A stretch of DNA of 43,610 nucleotides from Halomonas sp. (GCF_030457605.1 NZ_JAKDUR010000016.1:1-43610); one strand, 5' to 3'. Shown: positions 1 through 9,352, counted from the first letter of the stretch. Numbers and translations are program-made. Notes: generated by a model not told the origin, from the sequence alone.

Positions 1-495
1 GCGGGCAAAGGCAATATTGTGCTCGGGAATGGCCTCGGGGTCAGCGTAGTTTTCCAGCGCTTTTTCCATGCTGGCTTCACGCAAAATATGCAGCGTGGGA
101 TACGGAGAGCGGTTGGTATAGTTGGCCGCGTCAGCCTGTGGCTCACCATCAAAGCAATAGTCGGGGTGGAAGCTTGCCAGTTGATACGTGCCTTCGTACC
201 CATGCTCGCACAGCGCCTCATCGGCCCGGTCGACTACGTCCAGGTAGGCATGAAAATCCTCGAGCCCCCGGGGCAAAATCACCAGCGTGGTTTCCACCTC
301 GGGCTGCTGGTCCAGCAGCGCGTATTCGGCCAGCAGGGCTTTGAGTACCGCTTTAGGCTGCGATGCCTCTACCGCCACGTAGCGAATGCTGCCCCGCTTG
401 ACCTCCCGGCGCGCAAACGGGCAGAGATTGTGGGCCATGATCACCCGCTTTACCCAGTTTTCGGTGGCGGTGATACAGGGCGGCTGCTCAGTCAT
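1..495 (-). CDS. DUF1415 family protein, partial (runs off the left edge)
   Basis: The minus-strand frame from an ATG at 495 is open for 165 codons to the window edge, so the C-terminus is missing. The N-terminus has the pattern I associate with DUF1415 proteins: a helix with WVKRVIMAHNLCPFA, then YVAVE, a segment like LVILPRG, and a later SPYPTLHILRE stretch. The function of this family is not established; the Cys in NLCPFA is a conserved-looking residue. It follows moeA in the same direction after a 61-base gap, so it may be the last gene of the DUF1244-moaB-moeA unit. The family assignment is from memory of motifs and fairly safe; the function is unknown. Confidence 0.8.
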   Translation of the reverse strand, partial: MTEQPPCITATENWVKRVIMAHNLCPFARREVKRGSIRYVAVEASQPKAVLKALLAEYALLDQQPEVETTLVILPRGLEDFHAYLDVVDRADEALCEHGYEGTYQLASFHPDYCFDGEPQADAANYTNRSPYPTLHILREASMEKALENYADPEAIPEHNIAFAR

Positions 496-556
496 TGTCA
501 GGGTCTCTGGGTGATGGTTCCTGCTGGCGTACTTTTCGGGTGCTACCTTCGGCCGG

Positions 557-1780
557 CTAGCCACTCCTGATCCACAGACAGGTTACACTATCGCCCTGCT
601 CTACCGTGGTATTGGCGGGAATCACCGCCAGCGCATCGGCACCCACGCAGGACGAAAGCACGCCCGAGTTCTGGTCGGCAAAGGCCTTCGCCACCGCGCC
701 TTCGGGAGTAAACTCAAGGGTTGCACGCATGTAATGGCTGCGCGGGCCGGTCCGGGTGGCAAAATCGGCTTTTGCCGTTATCGCGGTTAGCGCATCAAGC
801 GCCGGGCAGCCCAGCAACGCGCCCATCAGCGGGCGCAAAAACAGCCAGCCGCCGACAAAGCTCGACACCGGATTGCCGGGCAAGCCGACAAAGCGCGCTT
901 CGCAGCCGTCTTTAGGTAAACGCCCCAGCGCCAGCGGCTTGCCCGGGCGGATGGCGAGCCGCCAGAGATCCAGCTGGCCAAGGGATTCCAGCGCGGCCTT
1001 GACGTGGTCTTCCTCGCCCACGCTGACCCCGCCGGTGCCGATGACCACATCGGCGTCTTCGGCGGCCTGCTGAATAAGCGCCCGGGTTTGGGCGACATCG
1101 TCCGGCACGCTAACGCGACTGACCACCTCGGCGCCGAAACGTTGCAGCAGCTCGGTCAGCATCGGCCGATTGATGTTGTAAAGCTGGCCTTCGGCAAGCG
1201 GCATGCCGGGGTCGATAACTTCATCGCCGGTAGACAGCAGCGCGACCCGCGGGCGGCGGCGCACTTCCACCTCGACCACGCCCTGGCCGGCCAAATGCCC
1301 CAGCGCAGCGGCGGAAAGCTGCGTGCCGGCGTCCAGCAGCACGGCGTCGCGGCGCACATCGCGCCCGCGCACGCGCACGCAATCGCCGCTGGCAACGTCG
1401 GCAGGTATCCACGCCTGTTCGCCGTCGCGCTCCACACGCTCCTGCATCACCACGCAGTCAGCGCCCGGCGGCAGCGGCGCCCCGGTAAAAATGCGCGCGC
1501 AGGTGCCCGGTAAAAGCGCTTCGGGTGCGCGTCCGGCGGCCACGCGCTGGCTGACGTCAAGCCACCGGCCGGCGTCTGCCGCGCGCAGGGCGTAGCCGTC
1601 CATGGCGCTGTTATCAAACGCGGGCACGTCAAGGCGGGCAATTTCGGCGCATGCGAGTACGCGCCCGGCGGCCTGTTCCAGCGCCAGGGTTTCGCTCCCA
1701 AGGGGGCCGACGCCTTCCAGCAACGCCTCAAGTGCCTGCTCGACGGTGCCCAGCTCAGCTTTTGTGTCTGCTTCAATCAT
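557..1780 (-). CDS. moeA: Molybdopterin molybdotransferase MoeA (first copy)
   Basis: This 407-residue cytosolic enzyme inserts molybdate into adenylylated molybdopterin, the last common step of molybdenum-cofactor synthesis. Recognisable parts in order are FDNSAMDGYALR (about residues 55-66, with the catalytic Asp in MDG), the FTGAPLPPGAD loop (about 98-108), the MoCF-type domain with LLSTGDEVIDPG (about 180-191) and GTGGVSVGEEDH (about 247-258), then IRPGKPLALG and [10 protein letters not shown] before the C-terminal domain. The Glu in VGEED and the Lys in PGKP that E. coli MoeA uses are both kept, unlike in the second copy at 3449. Its ATG overlaps the end of moaB by 8 bases, which implies translational coupling. 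The length is normal for MoeA. Confidence 0.95.
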   Translation of the reverse strand: MIEADTKAELGTVEQALEALLEGVGPLGSETLALEQAAGRVLACAEIARLDVPAFDNSAMDGYALRAADAGRWLDVSQRVAAGRAPEALLPGTCARIFTGAPLPPGADCVVMQERVERDGEQAWIPADVASGDCVRVRGRDVRRDAVLLDAGTQLSAAALGHLAGQGVVEVEVRRRPRVALLSTGDEVIDPGMPLAEGQLYNINRPMLTELLQRFGAEVVSRVSVPDDVAQTRALIQQAAEDADVVIGTGGVSVGEEDHVKAALESLGQLDLWRLAIRPGKPLALGRLPKDGCEARFVGLPGNPVSSFVGGWLFLRPLMGALLGCPALDALTAITAKADFATRTGPRSHYMRATLEFTPEGAVAKAFADQNSGVLSSCVGADALAVIPANTTVEQGDSVTCLWIRSG

Positions 1781-2294
1781 GCTGCCCCCGCCCCGGAATC
1801 ACCAGGTTGGCGAAGTTGCACGGCTTGTGGCGGCTATCCAGCTGCTCGGCCAGAATGCCGTCCCAGCCCGTGCGGCAGGCGCCGGTAGAGCCGGGCAGGC
1901 AGAAGATCACGCTTTTGTTGGAAAGTCCGCCGAGGCTGCGGCTTTGTACCGTGGAGCTGCCGATTTCGTCGCCGCTGAGCTGGCGAAAGCGCTCGCCAAA
2001 GCCCTGAACCTCTTTATCCAGCAGTACCGAAACGGCCTCCGGCGTGGAGTCGCGCCCGGTAAAGCCGGTGCCGCCGGTGGTAATCACCACCTGCACGTCG
2101 GGATCGGCGATCCACCCGGCGACAATCGCGCGAATGCGGTAAACGTCATCAGTGACGATGCGTTTTTCCACGATGTGGTGCCCGGCATCCTGCGCCCGCG
2201 CCACCAGCGTCTGGCCGCTTTTATCGGTGTCTTCGGTGCGGGTATCCGACACGGTCAGCACGGCGATATTCAGCGGAATCATCGGCTCGCTCAT
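1773..2294 (-). CDS. moaB: Molybdenum cofactor biosynthesis protein MoaB (MogA/MoaB family)
   Basis: This 173-residue protein belongs to the MoaB/Mog family of molybdopterin adenylyltransferase-like proteins. Near the N-terminus it shows LNIAVLTVSDTRTEDTDKSG; further on it has VVITTGGTGFTGRDSTPEAV (about residues 80-99) and SRSLGGLSNKSVIFCLPGS, the MPT-binding fold signatures. I chose the ATG at 2294 (MSEPMIPLN) because upstream codons in the frame overlap the DUF1244 gene and do not resemble the family. A GGAG lies about 10 bases ahead. It sits between DUF1244 and moeA in one operon. Whether it adenylylates MPT, as Mog does, cannot be told from the sequence. Confidence 0.93.
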   Translation of the reverse strand: MSEPMIPLNIAVLTVSDTRTEDTDKSGQTLVARAQDAGHHIVEKRIVTDDVYRIRAIVAGWIADPDVQVVITTGGTGFTGRDSTPEAVSVLLDKEVQGFGERFRQLSGDEIGSSTVQSRSLGGLSNKSVIFCLPGSTGACRTGWDGILAEQLDSRHKPCNFANLVIPGRGQHD

Positions 2295-2316
2295 GGTGTT
2301 GCACTCCGTGGTTGAA

Positions 2317-2628
2317 TTAGCCCTGCTGTTGCGACTGGCGCTCTTCAAAGGCGACCAGCTGTTCGGGTGTGGCCTTTTGCTGATAGTGGGCTTTCCACTC
2401 GCTATAGGGCATGCCGTAGACATACTCCCGGGCGGTCTCGTAATCCAGCGCCTCGCCGCGTTCTTCGGCCTCGGCCACCAGCCACTTGGCCAGGCAGTTA
2501 CGGCAAAAATCCGCCAGATTCATCAGCTCGATGTTCTGGACTTCCTTGTGTGCGTCAAGATGGCGCAGCAGACGTCTGAACGCGGCGGCTTCAAGCTCGG
2601 TACGGGTAGCGTGATCCAGCGATTGCAT
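2317..2628 (-). CDS. DUF1244 family small helical protein
   Basis: This is a 103-residue soluble protein with the family pattern HLDAHKEVQNIELMNLADFC, then a CRNCLAKWL stretch, AREYVYGMPYSEWK and a basic/Gln-rich tail. The biochemical function of DUF1244 is not known to me. The conserved FCRNC pair of cysteines could bind a metal, but that is a guess. The ATG at 2628 is preceded by an AGAG-like ribosome site. It is the first gene of the leftward unit DUF1244-moaB-moeA, so a link to molybdenum-cofactor handling is possible by context only. Confidence 0.85.
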   Translation of the reverse strand: MQSLDHATRTELEAAAFRRLLRHLDAHKEVQNIELMNLADFCRNCLAKWLVAEAEERGEALDYETAREYVYGMPYSEWKAHYQQKATPEQLVAFEERQSQQQG

Positions 2629-2756
2629 GGTGTGTCATCTCTTTGCCGGGCCGCTGTACCAGCGGCGTGATGAAGGGGAAACCGAGTGCGGCTGCCAGCT
2701 TAACAAAATGCGCATCAGCGGCCAGCGCTTCCCGCCATATTGCCATCTCAGCGCAT

Positions 2757-2774
2757 ATTGACCAATCGGTCAAT
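2757..2774. promoter_or_regulatory. TetR/RutR-type palindromic operator in the divergent Moco promoter region
   Basis: The sequence ATTGACCAATCGGTCAAT is a perfect inverted repeat with 7-base arms (ATTGACC/GGTCAAT) around AATC. It differs by one base from the E. coli RutR consensus TTGACCANNTGGTCAA. It lies 78 bases before the mobA start and 128 bases before the DUF1244 start, in the only non-coding gap between the two molybdenum-cofactor operons, so one regulator could control both. Which TetR-family protein binds it is not visible in this window. Confidence 0.7.
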
Positions 2775-2852
2775 AAATGTGCTGGACAAACGGGGAGCCC
2801 CGGCGCCATCATCACCTTACTCGACGTTTTTACTCAGGTACCGGGAGGCTCC

Positions 2853-3452
2853 ATGATAACGCCGCACGACCTGACAGGGCTGATTCTTGCCGGTGGCGAA
2901 GGGCGGCGCATGGGCGGGCGTGACAAAGGGCTGGAGCCGTTTGCCGGCCGGCCGCTGGTGGCTCACGTTCGGGAACGCTTTAACGGTCAGGTGGCCGAGC
3001 TTTTGATCAGTGCCAACCGCCATATCGAGATCTATCAACGCTACGCCGACCGCGTGGTGGAGGATGCCGAGAGCGATTTTCAGGGTCCGTTGATGGGGCT
3101 TTATCGTGGGCTTCGTGCCGCGCGCACGCCGTGGCTGCTGGTGGCACCCTGCGATACCCCGGTGCTGCCGCATAATCTGGCGGCGCGCATGGTCGCAGGC
3201 CTTCAGGATGCCGACATCGCCATGGCCCACGACGGTCAGCGCGCTCACCCGGTAGTGGCGTTGATGCGCACCAGCCTGGTTGATGCACTCGGCCAGGCGC
3301 TTGCTGCCGGTGAGCGCTCGATGAACGGCTTTTATGCCGGCCAGCGCGTGCGCACGGTGAACATGGCCGACTGCGCCAGCGGGTTTACCAACGTCAACAC
3401 GCCGGACGACAAGGCACACCTTGAAGCGCTGCTGGCTCGGGAGGCGTCATGA
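2853..3452 (+). CDS. mobA: Molybdenum cofactor guanylyltransferase MobA
   Basis: This 199-residue cytosolic enzyme transfers GMP from GTP to Mo-molybdopterin to make the MGD form of the cofactor. The nucleotide-binding start LILAGGEGRRMGGRDKGL (about residues 9-26) is diagnostic. A later PLMGLYRGL motif and VAPCDTPVLP (about 92-101, metal-binding Asp) follow, and GFTNVNTPDD near the end is also typical. I chose the ATG at 2853 because GGGAGG lies just before it; the frame is open further upstream but without family similarity. Its stop overlaps the ATG of moeA2 (ATGA), so mobA-moeA2-moaA is one coupled operon. Confidence 0.95.
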   Translation: MITPHDLTGLILAGGEGRRMGGRDKGLEPFAGRPLVAHVRERFNGQVAELLISANRHIEIYQRYADRVVEDAESDFQGPLMGLYRGLRAARTPWLLVAPCDTPVLPHNLAARMVAGLQDADIAMAHDGQRAHPVVALMRTSLVDALGQALAAGERSMNGFYAGQRVRTVNMADCASGFTNVNTPDDKAHLEALLAREAS

Positions 3453-4717
3453 ATTCACCGCTTGCGGCTACCACGCCACTGTCCTGTTTCGAGCTGGACG
3501 ACCGGGTGCCAAGCGTTGATGAGGCGCGGCAAGCACTGCTGACGCTGATTGAAGCGCCACTGGGCCACGAGCGCGTGGCGCTGCAGGACGCCCACGGCCG
3601 ACGGCTGGCCGAGACCCTCAGCGCCCCGATCAACGTGCCCCAGAATACCAACGCGGCGATGGACGGTATCGCCCTTGCCTGGCTGGCAGAGCAAACCCGC
3701 TGGCCGCTCGCAGGGCAGGCGCTGGCCGGCGAGCCTTTCACCAGCACGCTGGCCACGGGCCAATGCGTGAGCATTACCACCGGCGCACCGCTGCCGGACG
3801 GCGCCGATACCGTGATCATGAACGAGCAGCTGGAAATCCACGCCGATCACGTTCGTGTGCATTCACCCGAGCGCGTCATACGTGGGCAGAACGTGCGCCA
3901 GGCCGGTGAAGACATTGCCCGGGGCAACGTGGCACTGGCCGCCGGCGAGCAGCTGGACGCCGCACGGCTGGGCCTTGCGGCCTCGCTGGGCATCGCTTAC
4001 GTGGCCGTATATCGCCGCCCGCGGGTAGCGGTGTTTTCCACCGGCAGCGAAGTTACCGCCCCGGGTGCGGCGTTACCCGCCGCGGGCATTTATGACGCTA
4101 ACCGCTTTACCCTGAGCGGGCTTTTACGCGAGCACGGCGCCGAGGTGGTGGATCTGGGCATTCTGCCCGACTGCCCCGACACTTTGCGTCACGCGTTGGA
4201 GGGCGCTGCCGCCAGCGCCGATCTGGTGCTGACCAGTGGCGGCGTCTCTGCCGGGCAGGCGGATTACACCCGCGAAGCGCTGACGGCACTTGGCCAGTTG
4301 GCCTTCTGGCGCGTAGCCATGCGCCCCGGCCGCCCACTGGCCGCAGGTGCGCTGGGCGAGTTGCGCACGCCCTTTGTGGGGCTGCCAGGCAATCCGGTGG
4401 CCGCCATGGTGGCGTTTCTCCAGTTCGTCACGCCGCTGCTCGCGCGGCTGGAAGGCCAATCCAGCGGTGCACCGCGCAGGCTCTGCGCCATCGTTGACGA
4501 AACGCTTGCCAGCCGTGCCGGGCGCCGCGACTTCATTCGTGGCGTTTACACAAGCGATGCCCGGGGGCAGCTGCGCGTACGCAGTACCGGCGCCCAGGGC
4601 TCAGGCATTTTAACCTCGATGGTCAACGCCAACTGCCTGGTTGAGCTGCCCGATGCCTGCACCGCAGTGCATCCGGGCGAGACGGTCATCATTCAGCCGC
4701 TGAGGAGAGAGGCATGA
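3449..4717 (+). CDS. MoeA paralogue (second molybdopterin molybdotransferase-like protein)
   Basis: This 422-residue MoeA-fold protein has the ordered motifs [13 protein letters not shown] (about residues 66-78), [11 protein letters not shown] (110-120), [12 protein letters not shown] (195-206), [13 protein letters not shown] (262-274), MRPGRPLA (291-298) and [12 protein letters not shown]. Compared with the first copy and with E. coli MoeA, several conserved positions differ: Gln270 stands where VGEADY has Glu, and Arg292 and Arg295 stand where the E. coli PGKP region has Lys. Such changes would be expected to alter catalysis. It sits between mobA and moaA with ATGA overlaps on both sides. 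It may serve a different client or metal (tungstate is sometimes proposed for second copies), but that is not shown here. Confidence 0.88.
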   Translation: MNSPLAATTPLSCFELDDRVPSVDEARQALLTLIEAPLGHERVALQDAHGRRLAETLSAPINVPQNTNAAMDGIALAWLAEQTRWPLAGQALAGEPFTSTLATGQCVSITTGAPLPDGADTVIMNEQLEIHADHVRVHSPERVIRGQNVRQAGEDIARGNVALAAGEQLDAARLGLAASLGIAYVAVYRRPRVAVFSTGSEVTAPGAALPAAGIYDANRFTLSGLLREHGAEVVDLGILPDCPDTLRHALEGAAASADLVLTSGGVSAGQADYTREALTALGQLAFWRVAMRPGRPLAAGALGELRTPFVGLPGNPVAAMVAFLQFVTPLLARLEGQSSGAPRRLCAIVDETLASRAGRRDFIRGVYTSDARGQLRVRSTGAQGSGILTSMVNANCLVELPDACTAVHPGETVIIQPLRREA

Positions 4718-5709
4718 CACAACAACAACTCATCGACAGCTTCGGCCGGCAGGTCAATTATGTACGCATGTCGGTCACCGACCGCTGCGATTTTCGCTGC
4801 GTGTACTGCATGAGCGAAGACATGACGTTTTTACCCCGGGCACAGGTGTTGACGCTGGAAGAAATGGGCATGATCGCCCGGGCGTTTACCCAGCTGGGGG
4901 TGGAGAAAATCCGCCTCACGGGCGGCGAGCCGCTGGTGCGCGGCGGCATTACCCAGCTGGTGGACGAAATCGGCGCACTGCCAGGGCTTGACGACTTCAC
5001 CATGACCACCAACGGCGCGAGCCTGCCCAAACACGCCGAAGCGCTGTACGCGGGCGGCCTGCGTCGGCTCAACATCAGCCTGGATTCGCTCGACGCAGAG
5101 CGCTTCAAGCGCCTGACCCGTACCGGCAACCTGCACAAGGTGATCGACGGCATCCGCGCCGCCAAACAGGCCGGCTTCAAACGCATCAAGCTCAACGCGG
5201 TGATTCTCAAGGGCCGCAACGAAGACGAGGTGCTGGACCTGGTCGAGTTTGCCCGGGATGAAGGGCTGGACATCAGCTTCATCGAGGAAATGCCGCTAGG
5301 GGATGTCTCCGACCACTCCCGGGCGGAAACCTATTGCTCGAGCGACGAGGTTCAGGAACGCATCGAGGCGCGCTACCCGCTGATTCACACCACCGAGGCG
5401 ACGCCCGGGCCATCGCGCTATTTCCGCATGGCCGACAGCGACTCCCGCGTGGGCTTTATTTCACCCCACAGCCATAATTTCTGCTCCACCTGCAACCGCG
5501 TGCGGGTGACGGTCGAGGGGCGGCTGCTGTTGTGCCTGGGCAACGAGCACTCGGTGGATCTGCGCGCCGTACTGCGCCGCTACCCCGGCGACATGGACGC
5601 GCTGAAAAACGCCATCATCAACGCCATGCCGCTCAAACCCGAACGCCACCACTTCACCACCGACGGCGACGTTCAGGTAGTGCGCTTCATGAACATGACC
5701 GGTGGCTAA
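4714..5709 (+). CDS. moaA: GTP 3',8-cyclase MoaA (radical SAM)
   Basis: This 331-residue radical-SAM enzyme carries out the first step of molybdenum-cofactor synthesis, from GTP towards cyclic pyranopterin. The SAM cluster motif CDFRCVYC is at residues 25-32, followed by LTGGEPLVR. The second [4Fe-4S] site [19 protein letters not shown] is in the C-terminal third, and the protein ends in the functionally required Gly-Gly (MTGG). Length is normal. The partner gene moaC and the MPT synthase genes moaD/moaE are not in the window, so they must lie elsewhere. Its stop codon overlaps the stop of the convergent GGDEF gene at 5706. Confidence 0.96.
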   Translation: MTQQQLIDSFGRQVNYVRMSVTDRCDFRCVYCMSEDMTFLPRAQVLTLEEMGMIARAFTQLGVEKIRLTGGEPLVRGGITQLVDEIGALPGLDDFTMTTNGASLPKHAEALYAGGLRRLNISLDSLDAERFKRLTRTGNLHKVIDGIRAAKQAGFKRIKLNAVILKGRNEDEVLDLVEFARDEGLDISFIEEMPLGDVSDHSRAETYCSSDEVQERIEARYPLIHTTEATPGPSRYFRMADSDSRVGFISPHSHNFCSTCNRVRVTVEGRLLLCLGNEHSVDLRAVLRRYPGDMDALKNAIINAMPLKPERHHFTTDGDVQVVRFMNMTGG

Positions 5710-8396
5710 CCCGTTGCCTTGACCCACTGGGCCTCAAGCTCGTCCACCGGCAGCGGGCGGCCAAACAGGTAGCCCTGAAAGGCGTGGCAGTGGCGCGCCG
5801 AGAGCCATTGACGCTGGGCATCGGTTTCCACGCCTTCGGCAATGACGTCCAGCTCAAGACTGCGTGCCAGCGCAATGGTACTTTCCACAATCGCGGCGTT
5901 GGCCGTGCTTTCCAGCAGCGGAATGAAATCGGCCGGCGAGACCCTGCCGCGTCCGGGATGTTCCCAGCGCAACAGCGCTTCAACGCCGGTCAGCGCACCG
6001 TTTTCATCCACCTGGGGCTGGTAAAACAGGCGCCATTCCTCGTTGGGCAGTGCCTGATACAAGTCCGTTTCCAGCCGCGCCCGGGCCACCAGTTCCGCCT
6101 GCATCCGCGGGTCAAAGAAGGCCAGCGTATTACGCCCCGCTTTTTTGGCCTGAAACAGCGCCATGTCGGCCTGCTGCAGGCAGGCATCCACACCGCTTTC
6201 AACGCCGCTGAGCATGGCAATGCCGATACTGGCGGTCACCATCACCGGTTCATGCTCAAGCACTACCGGCCGGCTGATAGCTGCCAGCAGTTTTTGGGCT
6301 ATCTGTTCTGCCTGCTCGGCGGCGCGCTCAAGGCTGTCGTCCAGTTGGTGAACCAGCACCGCAAACTCGTCGCCACCCAGCCGCGACAGCGTATCGGTAT
6401 CACGCAGTCTGTGGCTGAGTTCGCGCGCCATGCGCTGCAGCAGCAGGTCACCGGCGTAGTGGCCCAGGGTATCGTTGACCTGCTTGAAATTATCCAGATC
6501 AATAAACAACAACGCACCGTGGGCTGCACCACGGCGATGGGTTTTCAGGGCATCGCCAACGCGATCCATAAACAAGCGCCGGTTGGCCAGCCCGGTTAGT
6601 GGGTCGTAAAATGCCAGCCGTTGTATTTCGCGCTCGGCGTCCTTGCGCTCGGTAATGTCGCTCAGCGTTGCCACGTAGTGGGTCAATACGCCGTCTTTAT
6701 CGCGCACCGCACTGAGCGTCAGCCATTCGGGATACACATTGCCGCTTTTACGTCGGTTCCAGACTTCACCTTCCCAGGAGCCGGTACGGGCGACGCTATC
6801 CCAGAGGGTCCGGTAAAATGCGGCATCGTGGCGCCCGGAGCTCAACATCCTCGGGTTCTGCCCCAGCACTTCCTCTTCCGCGTAACCGGTAATACGTGAG
6901 AACGTGGCATTCACCTTGAGAATGCCCCCACTGGCATCGGTGATCATTATGCCCAGGTGGGTATGAAACGCGGTGGCGGCGATGCGTAGCTCGGCCTCGT
7001 TGGATCTGGCCTGGGTGACGTCGCGCACCGCTGCCAGAACACCGCTGAAGTGGCCGTCTCGCGCGGCCAGCGGGCTCAGTATGGCATGGAAGTAACGCTG
7101 ACGCTGATCCAGCCAGAGGGTATAGAAAAACTCCTCGGCGATGCGCTCGCGCTTAACGCGCTCAAACACCGTGCCAAACTCATGGCTGACGCGGTGCGGC
7201 AGCACGTCCACATAGTGACACCCAAGCACTGCGTCCTTGTCACGCAGCAGCCACTGCTGGTTCACCGCATGCAAGTAGGTAAAACGTCCGTTTTCGTCAA
7301 AGACACAGATCATGTCCTGAATCGAACTCACCAACGCTTCCAGACGCGCTTCACGCATTTGTGCCTGGGCACGTGCCGCTTCCCGTTCGTCGATGCGGGC
7401 TACCAGCTGCTGCGAGAGGCGCAGCCGGTTGAGGTAATGACGCAGCCCCCAGGCGCCCAGCAAGGCCACGGCGATGGCAATCAGCACCAGCGCCCACAGC
7501 CGCTGTTGCCAACCGTCAAGCACCATGCCCATGCGATTGCCCACGATCACCGCATAGGGAAAACCGGGCAGTTTCTGTAGCCAGTAACGGCGTTCGGTGT
7601 CGTCCAGCGGCGACGTCAACTGCATGCTCGCCGTGGAAGCATCGCCCGCAAAAAAAGCGTTCATGCGTTCGCTGCCGGCCAGTATTTTCAAGGTGTCGGT
7701 ATCGGCCACGGCCGGCCGGCGTGCAAGCAGCTGTCGGTCTTCATCCACCAGCGCGATGGTTTCTCCCGGGCGCATCGACAGCTGAGCAAGCGTCGCGTCA
7801 AACACACGAGGCGCCAGCCGTGCCGATACCAGGCCGGCAAAATCGCCGTTGGCGTCGTGCAGCCGACGGGTATAGGCAATGTAGTAATCGCAGATGAACG
7901 CCGACCAGTATAGCGGGCTGACATGCTGCTCCAGTGCCGGCGACGCCTGGAATGCCTGAAAATAGGTCATCCGGCTGACATCAAAGCCCGGCGGATGATA
8001 GCTGCTGGAACTCGCCTTGATACGCCCCCGTGTATCAATCACGGCCAGCTCGTCCACCAACGGCAGAGTATCGCGACGCGCCTAAAGCGCCTCTTCCAGC
8101 CGATCCGGTGCTTCAAGGGCAGAGGCAAGCGGAGGTTTGAGCAGCTGACCGACTCCGAACAGCGCCTGGTCACTCAGGGTAAACGTCGTGTTGACCCACT
8201 GCGCCACCAGATCGGCACGCGTCGCGTTATGCTCATCTGCTGCCTGTATCTCGCGTTGGTACTGATCCACCAGCAACCAGGCAAACACCGCCAGCATCAT
8301 GCTCAACGCCAAGCCATAAAGCGTAATGGCGCTGGCGCGTAGCCGCCGGCTGGTGCCAGCGGCAGTATTGTCGGCAATGCAGTGGACACCGGTCAT
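5706..8396 (-). pseudogene. Membrane PAS-GGDEF-EAL protein interrupted by an in-frame TAG and an EAL deletion
   Basis: Read as one gene from the ATG at 8396, the frame holds a transmembrane helix (about codons 22-45) and the start of a periplasmic sensor domain, then an in-frame TAG at 8082-8084 (codon 105). It then continues in the same frame without a further stop to 5706. The downstream 784 codons contain the rest of the dCACHE-like domain, a second transmembrane helix (WALVLIAIAVALLGAWGL), two PAS domains, an intact GGDEF domain (SRLGGDEF, with RDTD as a product-inhibition site) and a shortened EAL domain. The EAL part keeps EALLRWEHP and IAEGVETDAQ but jumps from FIPLLEST to ANAAIVEST at about 5903. 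About 120 residues that normally carry the metal-binding Asp pair (DDFGTGYS) are missing. Phosphodiesterase activity is therefore not expected. A shortened product from the TTG at 8060 would lack the first membrane helix. I treat it as a decaying gene. Confidence 0.85.
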
Positions 8397-8594
8397 GGCA
8401 AGGGACGCCTTCCTTTATGTTGATGACCCCCGGGGCCTTGTTTACGAGTCAGGAGCCAAGTGTGCCAGATACGGCGGGCCTATCGGATAAATCTCGGCTT
8501 TTTTCTGGTATATCATCGTTATGTCAGCGAAGGCGCGCATCTGTAAGGCAGGCTCGACGTGAATTATCCCTAAACACACAAGGACTAAAGGCTC

Positions 8595-9251
8595 ATGCAA
8601 CAGGCTCACTGCTCTTACCCGCTACGCTCCGGCGCTACCCTGCTGTTGATGGTGCTTCTCTCCGGCTGCGCGGCGTTTGCCCCGGCCCCGCCTGAACGCC
8701 AGGACAACCTATGCGAAATTTTCCGCCAGCAGCCGGGCTGGTACGACTATGCCAGGGATTCCGCCGACAAATGGGGTACGCCGATTGCCACACAAATGGC
8801 GTTTATTCAGCAGGAGTCGTCGTTTAAAAGCCATGTCCGCCCGCCGCGTACGCGCATCCTCGGGTTTATTCCCGGCCCGCGGCCATCGTCGGCCAAAGGC
8901 TACGCCCAGGCGCAGGATCCTGTGTGGGGCGAATACCGCGATGATACCGGCAGCTTTTTTTCACGCCGCACGCACATGCGCTACGCCACTGATTTTATCG
9001 GCTGGTATAACGCCCGCACCCGGGTGCAAACGGGGATTTCACTGCATAACCCCGAACAGTTGTATCTGGCCTACCATGAAGGGGCCGGCGGGTATCAGCG
9101 TGGCAGCTATCGCCGCAAGCCGCAGGTGCGCCGCGCCGCGTCTCGGGTGGCCAGCCGGGCGGGGCGCTATCAGGCCCAGCTGAATGCCTGCCGGGCCGAA
9201 TTTCAGTGCCGTCGGTTTTATCAGATCTGGCCGTTTTGCCGGACCGACTGA
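8595..9251 (+). CDS. SLT-type (lysozyme-like) transglycosylase lipoprotein
   Basis: This 218-residue protein starts with a lipoprotein signal: a hydrophobic stretch TLLLMVLLSGC with the lipidated Cys at about residue 25. The mature part begins with NLCEIFRQQPGWYDYARDSADKWG and has MAFIQQESSFKSHVRPP, where the Glu of QQESSF is the expected catalytic acid of the SLT/lysozyme fold. It is followed by SSAKGYAQAQDPVWGEY and YLAYHEGAGGY, the other family landmarks. It probably cleaves peptidoglycan between MurNAc and GlcNAc from the periplasmic face of the outer membrane. The C-terminus is Arg- and Cys-rich (CRAEFQCRRF). No partner gene is evident; it stands alone after the divergent GGDEF-type gene. 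Confidence 0.85.
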   Translation: MQQAHCSYPLRSGATLLLMVLLSGCAAFAPAPPERQDNLCEIFRQQPGWYDYARDSADKWGTPIATQMAFIQQESSFKSHVRPPRTRILGFIPGPRPSSAKGYAQAQDPVWGEYRDDTGSFFSRRTHMRYATDFIGWYNARTRVQTGISLHNPEQLYLAYHEGAGGYQRGSYRRKPQVRRAASRVASRAGRYQAQLNACRAEFQCRRFYQIWPFCRTD

Positions 9252-9316
9252 TATGCCAAACCGATTGATCGGACGCATTTGACACGGCGGCAGGATACGT
9301 CTAGCTTTACTCAAAA

Positions 9317-9335
9317 GAAAATGAGAATCAATCCA
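9317..9335 (+). promoter_or_regulatory. Fur-box-like site
   Basis: GAAAATGAGAATCAATCCA matches the 19-base Fur consensus GATAATGATAATCATTATC at 13 positions, including the AATGA-AATCA core. It lies 18 bases before the ATG of the small unknown protein at 9353. A possible promoter, TTGACA at 9279 with a weak TAGCTT 17 bases later, would place the box just after the transcription start, a usual place for Fur repression. The match is suggestive, not decisive. Confidence 0.45.
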
Positions 9336-9352
9336 TATAAAGGCGTTCCGGT

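Noticed and set aside
2591..2815. Minus-strand open frame of 74 codons upstream of the DUF1244 gene
   Set aside because: It overlaps the DUF1244 start and covers the TetR-type palindrome; no ribosome site and no recognisable motif.
8082..8084. TAG as a pyrrolysine or programmed read-through codon
   Set aside because: No pyrrolysine machinery is expected in this group, no stimulatory element is visible, and the same gene has a second lesion in its EAL domain, so nonsense decay is simpler.
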